Below, piece after piece: positions 35,891 to 43,734 of a stretch of 64,000 nt of DNA. Location: assembly GCA_020249925.1 (NCBI GenBank), contig JADCER010000005.1, positions 248,001-312,000 of the forward strand, in the 5' to 3' direction. The notes beneath the pieces are model-generated. The model was not told the DNA's origin and searched no databases. It saw nothing but the letters and a program-made list of their open reading frames with translations. Both the position numbers and the translations under genes were made by a program. Each line of letters starts with the position of its first letter. The first letter of the stretch is position 1. Origin of the DNA: Roseomonas sp. GTDB lineage: Bacteria; Pseudomonadota; Alphaproteobacteria; Acetobacterales; Acetobacteraceae.

Positions 35891-36774
35891 ACCGCTCCAT
35901 CATTCTGCTTGGCGTGCTGGCGGCGGCGATCTTCACCGCGTCTTCCACGCTGTTCACCGTGCATCAGACGCAGCAGGTGCTGATCACACAATTCGGCGAA
36001 CCGCGCCGCGTGATCCAGGAACCGGGCCTGCATTGGAAGCTGCCCTTCATCCAATCGGTCATTACCTTCGACCGGCGCCTGCTGGATTTCGATGCGCCAG
36101 GCGAAGAAGTGATCCTGGGTGACCAGCGCCGGCTGATCGTGGACAGCTTCACGCGCTATCGCATCACTGATCCGCTGCGCTTCTTCCAGACGGTGGGTGC
36201 GACGGAAGCGGGCATTCGCGCCCGGCTCAATTCCATCGTCACCTCATCGCTCCGGCGCGTGCTGGGTAATGAGCCCTTGCTCGCGGTGCTCTCCACCGAT
36301 CGGGCGCGGATCATGGGCGAAATTCGCCGTCAGGTGAATGAAGAAGCGCGCCAATTCGGCATTGCGGTGGAAGATGTGCGTATTCGTCGCGCTGATCTGC
36401 CGGGCGAAAACACGCAAGCCATCCTTTCACGCATGCAATCCGAACGTGAACGCGTGGCGCGCGAAGCCCGTGCGGAAGGCGCGGAAGTGGCGCAGCGCGT
36501 GCGTGCGGGCGCTGAGCGTGAACGCACCGTGCTGATTGCGGAAGCCCAGGCGCAGGCGGATATCCTGCGTGGTCAGGGCGAACAGGAAGCCATCCGCATT
36601 TTCGCGGAAGCCTTCCAGCGCGACCCGGCCTTCTTCCAATTCTGGCGCACCATGCAGGCCTATCGTGAAGCCTTCACGGAAGGCGATACCCGGCTGGTGC
36701 TGACACCGGATTCGGAATTCTTCCGCTACTTCCGCGAAAGCCCGAATGGCCTGGCAGCACCTGCGCCGAGGTGA
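35887..36774 (+). CDS. hflC: FtsH protease modulator HflC
   Basis: A 295-residue SPFH protein. A single N-terminal transmembrane helix (ILLGVLAAAIFTASSTLFTV) is followed by HQTQQVLITQFGEPRRVIQEPGLHWKLPFIQSV and the SPFH domain ending in FGIAVEDVRIRRADLPGENTQAIL. The Arg/Glu/Ala coiled coil and the hydrophobic FFQFWRTMQAYREAF segment near the C-terminus are conserved in HflC. It acts with HflK and FtsH in membrane protein quality control. Both ends overlap the neighbouring genes by four bases. Confidence 0.95.
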   Translation: MNRSIILLGVLAAAIFTASSTLFTVHQTQQVLITQFGEPRRVIQEPGLHWKLPFIQSVITFDRRLLDFDAPGEEVILGDQRRLIVDSFTRYRITDPLRFFQTVGATEAGIRARLNSIVTSSLRRVLGNEPLLAVLSTDRARIMGEIRRQVNEEARQFGIAVEDVRIRRADLPGENTQAILSRMQSERERVAREARAEGAEVAQRVRAGAERERTVLIAEAQAQADILRGQGEQEAIRIFAEAFQRDPAFFQFWRTMQAYREAFTEGDTRLVLTPDSEFFRYFRESPNGLAAPAPR

Positions 36775-36965
36775 GCTTTACCGCGCTGCTCCAGGGCATA
36801 GCCGTTGTGCTGGCCCTGGAAGGCTTGGCCTATGCCATCGCCCCGGGCTTCATGCGCCGGATGCTGGCAAGCCTGGCTGAAACGCCGGAGGCACGGCTCA
36901 GGCTTGGTGGGCTGATCGCGGCGGTGGGCGGCATTGGCCTTGCCTGGCTACTGAAGCTTTGGTGA
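36771..36965 (+). CDS. DUF2065 small membrane protein (YjeT-like)
   Basis: A 64-residue protein starting with GTG 36771, overlapping the hflC stop. Two hydrophobic segments (about residues 5-25 and 44-62) flank a short polar stretch, RRMLASLAETPEARLRLGG. DUF2065/YjeT genes follow hflC in many proteobacteria, and this position and length fit. Function is unknown; the location suggests an accessory to the HflKC-FtsH complex. Confidence 0.88.
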   Translation: MSFTALLQGIAVVLALEGLAYAIAPGFMRRMLASLAETPEARLRLGGLIAAVGGIGLAWLLKLW

Positions 36966-37068
36966 GGCTGTGTGTTTTGTGGCATTTCCTTGCCGGCCGG
37001 TGCCTTAAATTCGCGGCCCTGCCGCCAATCTGTTATGGTTGTTGACGCCATCCCCGAGGAGAACTTCC

Positions 37069-38583
37069 TTGCGTATCGTCCATCTTGCCCTTGCCGGTGC
37101 CATGGCCCTGGCGCCGGTCGCCCCCCTGACGCTGATCTCCCCGGCCCAGGCGCAGCAGCGCGCGCCGGAAAGCTTCGCACCGCTCGCGCGGGAATTGCTG
37201 CCGGCGGTGGTGAATATCTCCACCACCAAGAATGTCGCACCGCGCTCCGGCCGGCCCAATGCGCCGGATATGCCGCAACTGCCGCCGGGCAGCCCGTTTG
37301 AGGAATTTTTCCGCGATTTCTTCAATCGTAACCGCCCCCCCGGCCAAGGCCAGGGTGAAGCGCCGCAGCAGCGCCAGCGCCGCGCGCAATCGCTCGGGTC
37401 TGGCTTCATCATTGATGCGCAGGAAGGCATTGTGGTCACGAATAACCACGTGATTGACGGCGCTGATGAAATCAATGTGATCCTGCAGGACAAGACCACC
37501 ATTCGCGCCGAATTGGTGGGCACCGATCCGCGCACGGATATTGCGGTTCTGCGCATCCGGCATGACAAGCCGCTGGCCTCTGTTGCCTTTGGCGATTCGG
37601 ATCAATCGGAAGTGGGCGATTGGGTGATTGCCATCGGCAATCCCTTTGGCTTTGGCGGCACCGTGACGGCGGGGATCGTTTCGGCCCGCGGGCGCGATAT
37701 CGGCCAGGGGCTTTATGATGATTTCATCCAGACGGATGCTTCGATCAATCAGGGCAATTCCGGCGGGCCGCTATTCAACATGCGCGGCCAGGTGATTGGC
37801 ATCAATACCGCCATTGTCTCGCCAAGCGGGGTGTCGGCCGGGCTTGGCTTTGCCATCCCGTCCAATATGGCAACGCGCGTGGTGGCGCAGCTGCGTGATG
37901 CGGGGCGTGTGCGGCGTGGCTGGATTGGTGTGAATATCCAGGGTGTGACGGATGACATTGCCGAAGCTTTGCGCCTGCCCGCAGGCACGCGCGGTGCCCT
38001 TGTAGCCAATGCGCAGGCCGAAGGGCCTGCAGCGCAGGCGGGCATTCGCTCAGGCGATGTGATCATCCGCTTCAATGGCGTGCCGGTGCCGGAAATGCGG
38101 GCCCTGCCACGAATTGTCGCGGATAATACCGTGGGCAGTTCCGTGCCTGTGGTGATCTGGCGCGACGGCAAGGAAGAAACCGTGACGGTGACGCTCGGCG
38201 AATTGCCGGCGGAACAGCGCCAGGCAAGTGCGCCGGCGGCGCCTCCGCCCGGTCAGGGGCCGGTGGAATTGACCGGGCTTGGCTTGCGCGTGGCGGCGAT
38301 TACCAATGAGCTCCGCCAGCGCTTCAACCTGCGCCCCGAACAGCGCGGCGTGGTGATTGTGGAAGTCATCCCGGGCACCCCCGCCGCAGAGCGTGAGCTC
38401 CGCCCCGGTGATGTGATTGTGGAAGTGCAGCAGCAGCGCGTAACCACACCGGCCGAAGTGCAGGAACAGGTTGAACGTCTGCGCCGGCAGAACCGCAATG
38501 TTGGCCTGTTTGCCGTGGAAAACGCCGGGGGGCAGCGCTTTGTGCCGCTTCGCTTGAACGCACGGGGCAATGCGCCGGGGTGA
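37069..38583 (+). CDS. Deg/HtrA family periplasmic serine protease
   Basis: A 504-residue protein. An N-terminal signal peptide (about 1-29, ending SPAQAQ) precedes the trypsin-like domain with catalytic His127 (TNNHVID), Asp157 (DPRTDIAVLRI) and Ser231 (NQGNSGGPL). Two PDZ domains follow, beginning near GWIGVNIQGV and VELTGLGLRVAAI. A Q-rich loop inserts before the His motif. The probable start is TTG 37069, since GAGGAG (37056-37061) is seven bases upstream and no ATG or GTG fits. Degrades or refolds misfolded envelope proteins. Gene order hflKC-DUF2065-deg is common in alphaproteobacteria. Confidence 0.93.
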   Translation: MRIVHLALAGAMALAPVAPLTLISPAQAQQRAPESFAPLARELLPAVVNISTTKNVAPRSGRPNAPDMPQLPPGSPFEEFFRDFFNRNRPPGQGQGEAPQQRQRRAQSLGSGFIIDAQEGIVVTNNHVIDGADEINVILQDKTTIRAELVGTDPRTDIAVLRIRHDKPLASVAFGDSDQSEVGDWVIAIGNPFGFGGTVTAGIVSARGRDIGQGLYDDFIQTDASINQGNSGGPLFNMRGQVIGINTAIVSPSGVSAGLGFAIPSNMATRVVAQLRDAGRVRRGWIGVNIQGVTDDIAEALRLPAGTRGALVANAQAEGPAAQAGIRSGDVIIRFNGVPVPEMRALPRIVADNTVGSSVPVVIWRDGKEETVTVTLGELPAEQRQASAPAAPPPGQGPVELTGLGLRVAAITNELRQRFNLRPEQRGVVIVEVIPGTPAAERELRPGDVIVEVQQQRVTTPAEVQEQVERLRRQNRNVGLFAVENAGGQRFVPLRLNARGNAPG

Positions 38584-38603
38584 TCCGTCAGGGCGGATCA
38601 CCC
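38578..38603. terminator. Bidirectional terminator between convergent deg and SDR genes
   Basis: GGGTGATCCG (38578-38587) and CGGATCACCC (38594-38603) form perfect 10-base arms with a 6-base loop. It overlaps the protease stop codon and sits just past the convergent SDR stop. No long T-run follows on either strand, so efficiency is uncertain. Confidence 0.65.
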
Positions 38604-38613
38604 TTGGCGTCTT

Positions 38614-39366
38614 TCACGTCAGGAAGGCGCCGCCATTCACGTGAATGGTCTGGCCGGTGATATAGCCGCCCTCTGGCCCCGCCAGCAGGCGCACCATATC
38701 GGCGATTTCGGCCACACTTGCCCGGCGGCGCATGGGGATGCCGTTATCGGCTAGCGTGCTTGGCATGGACCCGGCCGAAGCGCCGCGCACCGTATCCACC
38801 GCACCGGGGGCAACGCTATTGGCGCGAATGCCTTTTGGGGCCAATTCCACCGCAAGTGCGCGCATCAGGCCTTCCAGCCCTGCCTTGGAGGCGGAGACAT
38901 GCGCCCGATTGGGCGTGCCGACATGGGTTGAAATGCCCGATAGCCCGATGATCGAACCACCGCCGCGCGCAATCATCTGCGGCACGAAGGCTTGCGTGAC
39001 GATAAACGCGCCATCCAGCGCGACCGAGAGGATTTCTCGCCATTCCGCGAAGGACATGTCCAGAAAGCTGGTCTGGCGGCGCAGTCCCGCATTGGTCACC
39101 AGAATATCCACGCCACCCATCTGGGCCGCCACAGCAGCCGCCATGCCGGCCACTTCCTCGGGCTTGGAGATATCGGCGCGATAGGCCATGGCGCGGCCGC
39201 CCCCGGCGATGATTTCATCAGCCACGGCCTTTATCGCGGCTTCATCCGATCGGCCATTCACCACAAGGGCGGCGCCATCGGCGGCGAGCCTGAGCGCAAT
39301 GGCGCGGCCGATATTCTTGCCCGCACCCGTGACCAGCGCGACCTTGCCTGCAAGCGAAGCATTCAT
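38614..39366 (-). CDS. SDR family oxidoreductase lacking the catalytic Tyr
   Basis: A 250-residue SDR. The cofactor motif is TGAGKNIGRAIA (GxxxGxG), then ILVTNAGLRRQ (NAG), the Ser-containing GLSGISTHVG, and VNGGAFLT at the end. In the YxxxK position the sequence is VSASK (within RAHVSASKAG), so the catalytic Tyr is replaced by Val while Lys is kept. The fold and cofactor binding look intact, but the reaction may use another residue or be lost. ATG 39366 is chosen to fit the family start (NASLAGKVALVTG); the frame extends to 39498 without support. Cytoplasmic. Confidence 0.88.
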   Translation of the reverse strand: MNASLAGKVALVTGAGKNIGRAIALRLAADGAALVVNGRSDEAAIKAVADEIIAGGGRAMAYRADISKPEEVAGMAAAVAAQMGGVDILVTNAGLRRQTSFLDMSFAEWREILSVALDGAFIVTQAFVPQMIARGGGSIIGLSGISTHVGTPNRAHVSASKAGLEGLMRALAVELAPKGIRANSVAPGAVDTVRGASAGSMPSTLADNGIPMRRRASVAEIADMVRLLAGPEGGYITGQTIHVNGGAFLT

Positions 39367-39518
39367 GAGCGTTTCTCCATCTTCACCTGGCAGGATAGGC
39401 GCATCCCGCTTGGGATGAAATGCACCATACCGCAGGATTTGCGGCGCTGCGTTTCGGGGCTTAGGATTGGGCGACGTATGGCGCCCGGTCTGGCGCAAAG
39501 AGTTGAAGGCGGAAGCAC

Positions 39519-41285
39519 ATGCTGGTCATTTCGGAACAAGGCATCGGCCATATCATCGAAGCCTGGCTCAAGCGCTTCAACGCGGCGCTGGCGGCGGGCG
39601 ACACATCAGCGCTTGGCGCGCTGTTCCGCACCGAAAGCCATTGGCGCGATATCGTGGCGCTGGGGCGGCGCATCCGCACTGTCAGCGGTCAGCCGAAGCT
39701 GGTGGAGGCACTGCTGGCCGCGGTCGCCGAAGCCGGCGCCAAGGGCTTTGCGATAGATGAGGAACGCGCGCCGCCACGCTTTGTGGAACGCGCCGGCGAA
39801 GACACCATCGAAGCTATTTTGCGCTTTGAGACCAAAATCGGCACCGGCGCGGCACTACTGCGCTTGAAGCGCGCGGAAGCCTCAGGCGAAGCGCCAATGG
39901 CCTGGGTGCTGACCACCGCACTTGATAGCCTGCGCGGCTTTGATGTGGACAGCATGCGCGAAGCGCGTGAGGAACCGGCTTTTGAACGTGAATTCAACGG
40001 CCCGAATTGGCTCGATAAGCGGCGCGAGGCGCAGCGTTTCGAAGGCCGCGATCCGGCGGTGCTGATTGTGGGTGGCGGCCATGCCGGCGTTACCGCCGCA
40101 GCTTGGCTCGGTGCGCTCAATATCGAAGCGCTGATCGTGGATCGCATGGCGCGGGTCGGCGATAATTGGCGGCTGCGCTACCATGGGCTCAAGCTGCACA
40201 ACCAGGTGCATAGCAATCACTTCCCCTTCCTGTCCTTCCCGAAGACCTGGCCGAAATATATCCCCAAGGACAAGATCGCCAATTGGATCGAATCCTATGT
40301 CGAGACCATGGAGATCAATTTCTGGACCAAAACGAGTTTCGAGGGCGCCACTTATGACGCGGCGGCGAAATGCTGGGTGGCACGGCTGAAGCTTGCTGAT
40401 GGCAGCGAACGCATCATGCGCCCGCGCCATATCATCATGGCCACCAGCGTGAGCGGCACGCCGAACCTGCCGGAAATTCCAACCCTTGATCGCTTCAAGG
40501 GGAAGGTTGTGCATTCCTCTGGCTTCAAGAATGGCGCGGAATGGAAGGGCAAGCCGGTTTTTGTTTTCGGCACCGGCACCAGCGCGCATGACATTACGCA
40601 GGACCTGCATGGCAATGGCGCCAAGGTGACCATGGTGCAGCGCAGCCCAACACTGATCGTGAATGTGGAACCGAGCGCGCAGCTGTATGATGGCGTTTAT
40701 TACGGCAAGGGGCCAACGCTTGAAGACCGCGATCTGATCAATGTGTCCTTCCCGCTTTCGGTGATGAAACAGGCGCATAAGATCCTGACTGACAAAACGC
40801 GGGAATTGGACAAGCCCTTGCTGGATGGGCTGGAAAAGATCGGCTTCCGTCTGGAATTTGGCGATAATGGCACGGGCTGGCCGCTGAAATATCGTTCCCG
40901 TGGCGGTGGCTATTATTTCAATGTCGGCTGTTCGGAATTGCTGGTGCGGCGCGAAGTAGGGCTGATCCAGTATCACGACATCGCCGAATTCAACGCAACC
41001 GGCATGAAGATGAAGGATGGCCGCGAATTGCCGGCGGAGCTTTTGGTACTCGCCACCGGCTATAAGGGCCAGGATCATCTGGTGCGCGGTTTCTTTGGCG
41101 ATGCGGTGGCCGATCGCGTCGGCAAGGTCTGGGGCTTTGATGAGGCCGATCAGGAATTGCGCAATATGTGGATGGAAACGCCGCAACAGGGCTTATGGTT
41201 CACCGGCGGTTCCTTTGCGCAATGCCGGATGTATTCGAAATATCTTGCGATGCAGATCAAGGCGCGGGAAGAAGGCTTGGTTTGA
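39519..41285 (+). CDS. FAD-dependent monooxygenase with N-terminal NTF2/SnoaL-like domain
   Basis: A 588-residue protein. Residues about 10-140 resemble a SnoaL/NTF2-like domain (FNAALAAGDTSALGALFRTESHWRDIVAL). From about 178 a flavin-containing monooxygenase follows: FAD motif VGGGHAG (184-190), NADPH motif FGTGTSAHDI (350-359), and the ATGYKGQ segment near the C-terminus. Enzymes of this type oxygenate ketones (Baeyer-Villiger) or heteroatoms. The fused N-terminal domain is known in some bacterial sequences annotated as NAD(P)/FAD-dependent oxidoreductases. It stands alone, divergent from the SDR gene. Confidence 0.88.
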   Translation: MLVISEQGIGHIIEAWLKRFNAALAAGDTSALGALFRTESHWRDIVALGRRIRTVSGQPKLVEALLAAVAEAGAKGFAIDEERAPPRFVERAGEDTIEAILRFETKIGTGAALLRLKRAEASGEAPMAWVLTTALDSLRGFDVDSMREAREEPAFEREFNGPNWLDKRREAQRFEGRDPAVLIVGGGHAGVTAAAWLGALNIEALIVDRMARVGDNWRLRYHGLKLHNQVHSNHFPFLSFPKTWPKYIPKDKIANWIESYVETMEINFWTKTSFEGATYDAAAKCWVARLKLADGSERIMRPRHIIMATSVSGTPNLPEIPTLDRFKGKVVHSSGFKNGAEWKGKPVFVFGTGTSAHDITQDLHGNGAKVTMVQRSPTLIVNVEPSAQLYDGVYYGKGPTLEDRDLINVSFPLSVMKQAHKILTDKTRELDKPLLDGLEKIGFRLEFGDNGTGWPLKYRSRGGGYYFNVGCSELLVRREVGLIQYHDIAEFNATGMKMKDGRELPAELLVLATGYKGQDHLVRGFFGDAVADRVGKVWGFDEADQELRNMWMETPQQGLWFTGGSFAQCRMYSKYLAMQIKAREEGLV

Positions 41286-41384
41286 TTAGAGTCTTTCTGA
41301 GTTGTTGCGGATCGTAGCCGATCCCCCCTCAAACGCCGACGCGCGCCCCGGCGCACTTGGCTTCGCCGCATAGGCCCGACGCTG

Positions 41385-41867
41385 ATGAACGCCCCGGCTA
41401 TTGTATTCGGCACGGCTGCTGCGCGCTTGAATAAGGCGGCGGCGGGGAGTGCCTTGGAGATCAACAACCTCGCTGCCGGGCGTGCTGCGATCCTGCGCCA
41501 AAAGACGCTGGACGGCCTGCCGATTTCCGTCGGCAATGCCATGAAGCTACTGGTGGGCCCGAGCCTTGAATTGCCCGCGCGCCAATTGACGGTGAGTGTC
41601 GGTGCCACGTAGATCAGCAACGCCAATATCTATGCCCGCTTTGTCCAGTCGCTGGCCGAACCCCCGATCCCGAATAACCGCTGGTACCTATTTGGCGATC
41701 CGCCGACGGCGCCGGTCTATGTCTATGGCTATTTGAACGGTGCCGAGGGTCCGCAGGTTACCACGGGCCCAGTCTCCGCTATTCATGGTGTCGAGGTGAG
41801 CGTTATTTTGACTTCGGCGTCGGCGCCATTGATTGGCGCGGGGCCTGGTTCAACTCCGGCACCTAAT
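41385..41867 (+). pseudogene. Remnant A of a phage major capsid protein gene (C-terminal part)
   Basis: The frame from about 41385 reads NNLAAGRAAILRQKTLDGLPI, then KLLVGPSLELPARQLTVSVGAT, a TAG stop (41610-41612, probably CAG originally), ISNANIYARFVQSL, NRWYLFGDPPTAPVYVYGYLNGAEGPQV, and a one-base shift near 41805 into DFGVGAIDWRGAWFNSGT and TAA at 41865-41867. This is the C-terminal pattern of tailed-phage capsid or prohead protease/capsid fusion proteins. The N-terminal part is missing. One nonsense codon and one deletion show it is dead. Confidence 0.8.
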
Positions 41868-41912
41868 CACCGGTCGTGAGACCTGCCGATGCCGAAGCGT
41901 CGCCGGCAGGCC

Positions 41913-42512
41913 CTAGCGCAGCGGCACAATGCCAGGTAGCGCTCGGACCCGTGCGATCCAAGCCGACAGGGCGGGCCAGCGCTGGAGGTCGAAGCCACCC
42001 TCGTCGGCCACATGCGTGTAAGCGAACAGTGCCAGGTCAGCGATCGTCGGGCCGGGCTCCGTTAGCCAGTCGTGCCGCATCAGCCGTTCCTCCATCACCC
42101 CGAGCGCGCGCTCTCCGCCCTCGCGGCAGCGCTCGAGCCGCTCCGCCTCGGCTTTGGTGGTGCGGAGGTAGGCCCGGATGTTGCGTGCGACCGCGATGTA
42201 AGGCTCGTGGCTGTACTGCTCGTAGAACAGCCACTCGAACACCCGGGTGCGGGCCAGGCCAGGTGGCGGCAGCCAAGGCGTGCCCTCGGCGAAATGTGCG
42301 AGGATGGCGTTCGACTCCACAAAGACATTGCCGTCCTCAGTCTCCACCACGGGCACCTTGCCCATGGGGTTGCGATGCAGGAAAGCCGGTGTGCGGGTTT
42401 CACCCCCGTTCGTGTCCACCTCCACCCAACGGATGGGGTGGCCTGTGAGCCTCAGGATCTGAACCGCTTTCCAGCAATTGCCCGAAGGGGTCATGCCGTA
42501 GACCGTCGCCAT
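41913..42512 (-). CDS. Glutathione S-transferase family protein
   Basis: A 199-residue GST. The thioredoxin-like N-terminal domain starts VYGMTPSGNCWKAVQILRLTG, with the cis-Pro region GKVPVVETEDG and ESNAILAHFAEG for glutathione contacts. The helical C-terminal domain carries the GPTIADLALFAYTHVADEGG N-capping motif. AGGAGG five bases upstream of ATG 42512 is a strong Shine-Dalgarno site. The gene lies between two phage capsid remnants and looks more GC-rich and different in codon choice from its neighbours, suggesting it arrived with mobile DNA. Substrate unknown. Confidence 0.9.
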   Translation of the reverse strand: MATVYGMTPSGNCWKAVQILRLTGHPIRWVEVDTNGGETRTPAFLHRNPMGKVPVVETEDGNVFVESNAILAHFAEGTPWLPPPGLARTRVFEWLFYEQYSHEPYIAVARNIRAYLRTTKAEAERLERCREGGERALGVMEERLMRHDWLTEPGPTIADLALFAYTHVADEGGFDLQRWPALSAWIARVRALPGIVPLR

Positions 42513-42667
42513 GCTAGCCTCCTACGCGGACGCGCTTCGGATCGATGAGTCTAGGGCGCGTCAACAGGCCGGGTCAACCCGGCGAATTGCAGACCAGCCA
42601 TACCCGACGCGCCGTGCCGGACGCGGCGTCAATCACCTCCGTACTCAAACCAGGATGCCCCATTATT

Positions 42668-42975
42668 ATGAAAACTTTCATCCAACCGCGCGACAGCCTA
42701 GTGGTCCGATCGCTGCTGTCGGTTCCCGATAGCGGCGTGAATCGGCACACTAAATTCATGGCTAGTGGTACGCGGGCGCATTTTGGGGACGGGAAAGGTC
42801 AGCATGAATCGCACCACTAGCGTTGGCCGTCCCCTATGCGGGCGGCGTCACTTCCGGCCAAGGTGTCCTGGTCGCCGTGCTCTTCGGCATGGCTGCCGTC
42901 GAGGTCAGCGTGATCATTGACTTCGACGTCGGTGCCATTGATTGGCGCGGGATCTGGTTCCATTCGGGCGTCTGA
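42668..42975 (+). pseudogene. Remnant B: chimera of a DUF2190 phage protein and a capsid C-terminus, interrupted by an insertion
   Basis: ATG 42668 begins MKTFIQPRDSL, the N-terminus of DUF2190 (capsid cement/decoration) proteins. The frame is cut at 42701 by the inserted element and resumes at 42817 with LAVPYAGGVTSGQGVLV and LFGMAA (DUF2190). It then runs without a break into VEVSVIIDFDVGAIDWRG and WFHSGV with TGA at 42973-42975, the same tail as capsid remnant A. DUF2190 genes usually sit just upstream of the capsid gene, so a deletion fused the two. The tail matches remnant A closely at the DNA level. Confidence 0.75.
42698..42820. mobile_element. Small non-autonomous inserted element (MITE-like) with CTAG target duplication
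   Basis: A 115-base body (42702-42816) lies between two CTAG copies (42698-42701 and 42817-42820). Its ends are imperfect inverted repeats: GTGGTCCGAT at the left and GTGGTGCGAT read inward from the right, with a further TGCTG match. A related copy of the CGATTCA motif occurs internally on the minus strand (near 42735-42750). It has no coding capacity. Removing the body and one CTAG restores an uninterrupted DUF2190 frame, which strongly supports a genuine insertion. The IS family is not identified. Confidence 0.72.
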
Positions 42976-42990
42976 TCGGCTTTCGCCTGC

Positions 42991-43410
42991 CTAACTTGGC
43001 GCATCGCTAAAGGGGTTACGCACCGTAACCCCGCGCCAGGTAAAGCCATCCTGCATGTCTTCGGAAAGCAGGTAACGGCAACCGGCCTGCGCCGCGGCGG
43101 CAAGCATTACGGAATCCCAAAAGCCAAGGCGATGGGTGGTGACCAATTCCATCGCTTCCACAATCACATCCGGCGTTGTTTCGATCATCGCAAAACTATC
43201 TGACCAGCCAAGCAAGGCGCTGCGCACTTCGGCGGCCTCGCGCTTGGCCTTGCGCGTCAGTACGACAAATAATTCGCCCAGCGCCTGAACGGGCAACATC
43301 ACTTCATGCTCCCCGAATTCCTGCAATATCTTGAGCGCCGCATCCTTGCGCGCCTGGCCATTCACGCCTTCGGCATAGGCAAGCACATTGGTGTCGAGTG
43401 CGACGCGCAT
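42991..43410 (-). CDS. PIN domain toxin (VapC-like)
   Basis: A 139-residue PIN-domain protein. The acidic nuclease residues are visible as Asp6 (VALDTNVLAY), a central Glu in QALGELFVVL, Asp in GFWDSVMLAAA and Asp in LLSEDMQDG. It is expected to be an RNA endoribonuclease inhibited by the antitoxin encoded immediately upstream; the start ATG 43410 is one base after the antitoxin stop. A longer open frame to 43545 overlaps the antitoxin and is not used. Typical toxin size. Confidence 0.9.
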   Translation of the reverse strand: MRVALDTNVLAYAEGVNGQARKDAALKILQEFGEHEVMLPVQALGELFVVLTRKAKREAAEVRSALLGWSDSFAMIETTPDVIVEAMELVTTHRLGFWDSVMLAAAAQAGCRYLLSEDMQDGFTWRGVTVRNPFSDAPS

Positions 43411-43411
43411 T

Positions 43412-43654
43412 TCAGCGCTCGTATAATTCGTCGCGGCTCCAGCGGCCGATATTCTGAACGGGTTGCGCCGCAAGGCGTGCCAGCAAGGCCTCGCGCGCGG
43501 CTTTGCGGCCCGCTTCGGCGGCGCTGCAAGGACCGATCTGGGCAACCTGCTCGCCGTGGGAAGTCACCACGAAACGCCGGCCTTCTTCGCGAACTTCGCG
43601 GAGCAGACGGGAAAAGGCGCGGTTCGCCTCAGCGGCTGAGATAAGCTGATCCAT
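43412..43654 (-). CDS. Phd/YefM family antitoxin
   Basis: An 80-residue antitoxin. The N-terminal DNA-binding Phd fold is seen as ISAAEANRAFSRLLREVREEGRRFVVTSHGEQVAQI; the C-terminal part (AREALLARLAAQPVQNIGRWSRDELYER) should wrap the PIN toxin. The Shine-Dalgarno site is missing because the predicted transcript begins at or next to the ATG. It likely represses its own promoter via the inverted repeats upstream. Confidence 0.9.
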   Translation of the reverse strand: MDQLISAAEANRAFSRLLREVREEGRRFVVTSHGEQVAQIGPCSAAEAGRKAAREALLARLAAQPVQNIGRWSRDELYER

Positions 43655-43660
43655 GGTGCG

Positions 43661-43699
43661 AATATAGTGAATTGCACTACTTTTCGCAACTGGTAGTGC
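43661..43699 (-). promoter_or_regulatory. Toxin-antitoxin promoter overlapping inverted-repeat operators
   Basis: On the minus strand, TTGCGA (43689-43684), a 17-base spacer and TATATT (43666-43661) form a good promoter. The spacer contains TAGTG-N5-CACTA (43665-43679 on the plus strand), and a second pair GCACTAC (43674-43680) / GTAGTGC (43693-43699) spans the -35 box. The transcription start would fall at about 43654, the A of the antitoxin ATG, so the mRNA may be leaderless. Confidence 0.65.
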
Positions 43700-43716
43700 C
43701 GGCGGCCATTGGGCTT

Positions 43717-43734
43717 CGTTAATATATATTAACG
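43717..43734. promoter_or_regulatory. AT-rich perfect palindrome at the 3' end of the MFS gene
   Basis: An 18-base perfect palindrome, CGTTAATATATATTAACG, covers the stop codon of the MFS gene and lies about 60 bases upstream of the antitoxin ATG. It stands out in GC-rich surroundings. It could be an operator for the toxin-antitoxin region or a weak terminator. Confidence 0.45.

Noticed and set aside
42574-42759. Minus-strand frame of 61 codons upstream of GST as a small gene
   Set aside because: It crosses the boundary of the inserted element and the antisense DUF2190 start, and has no motif.
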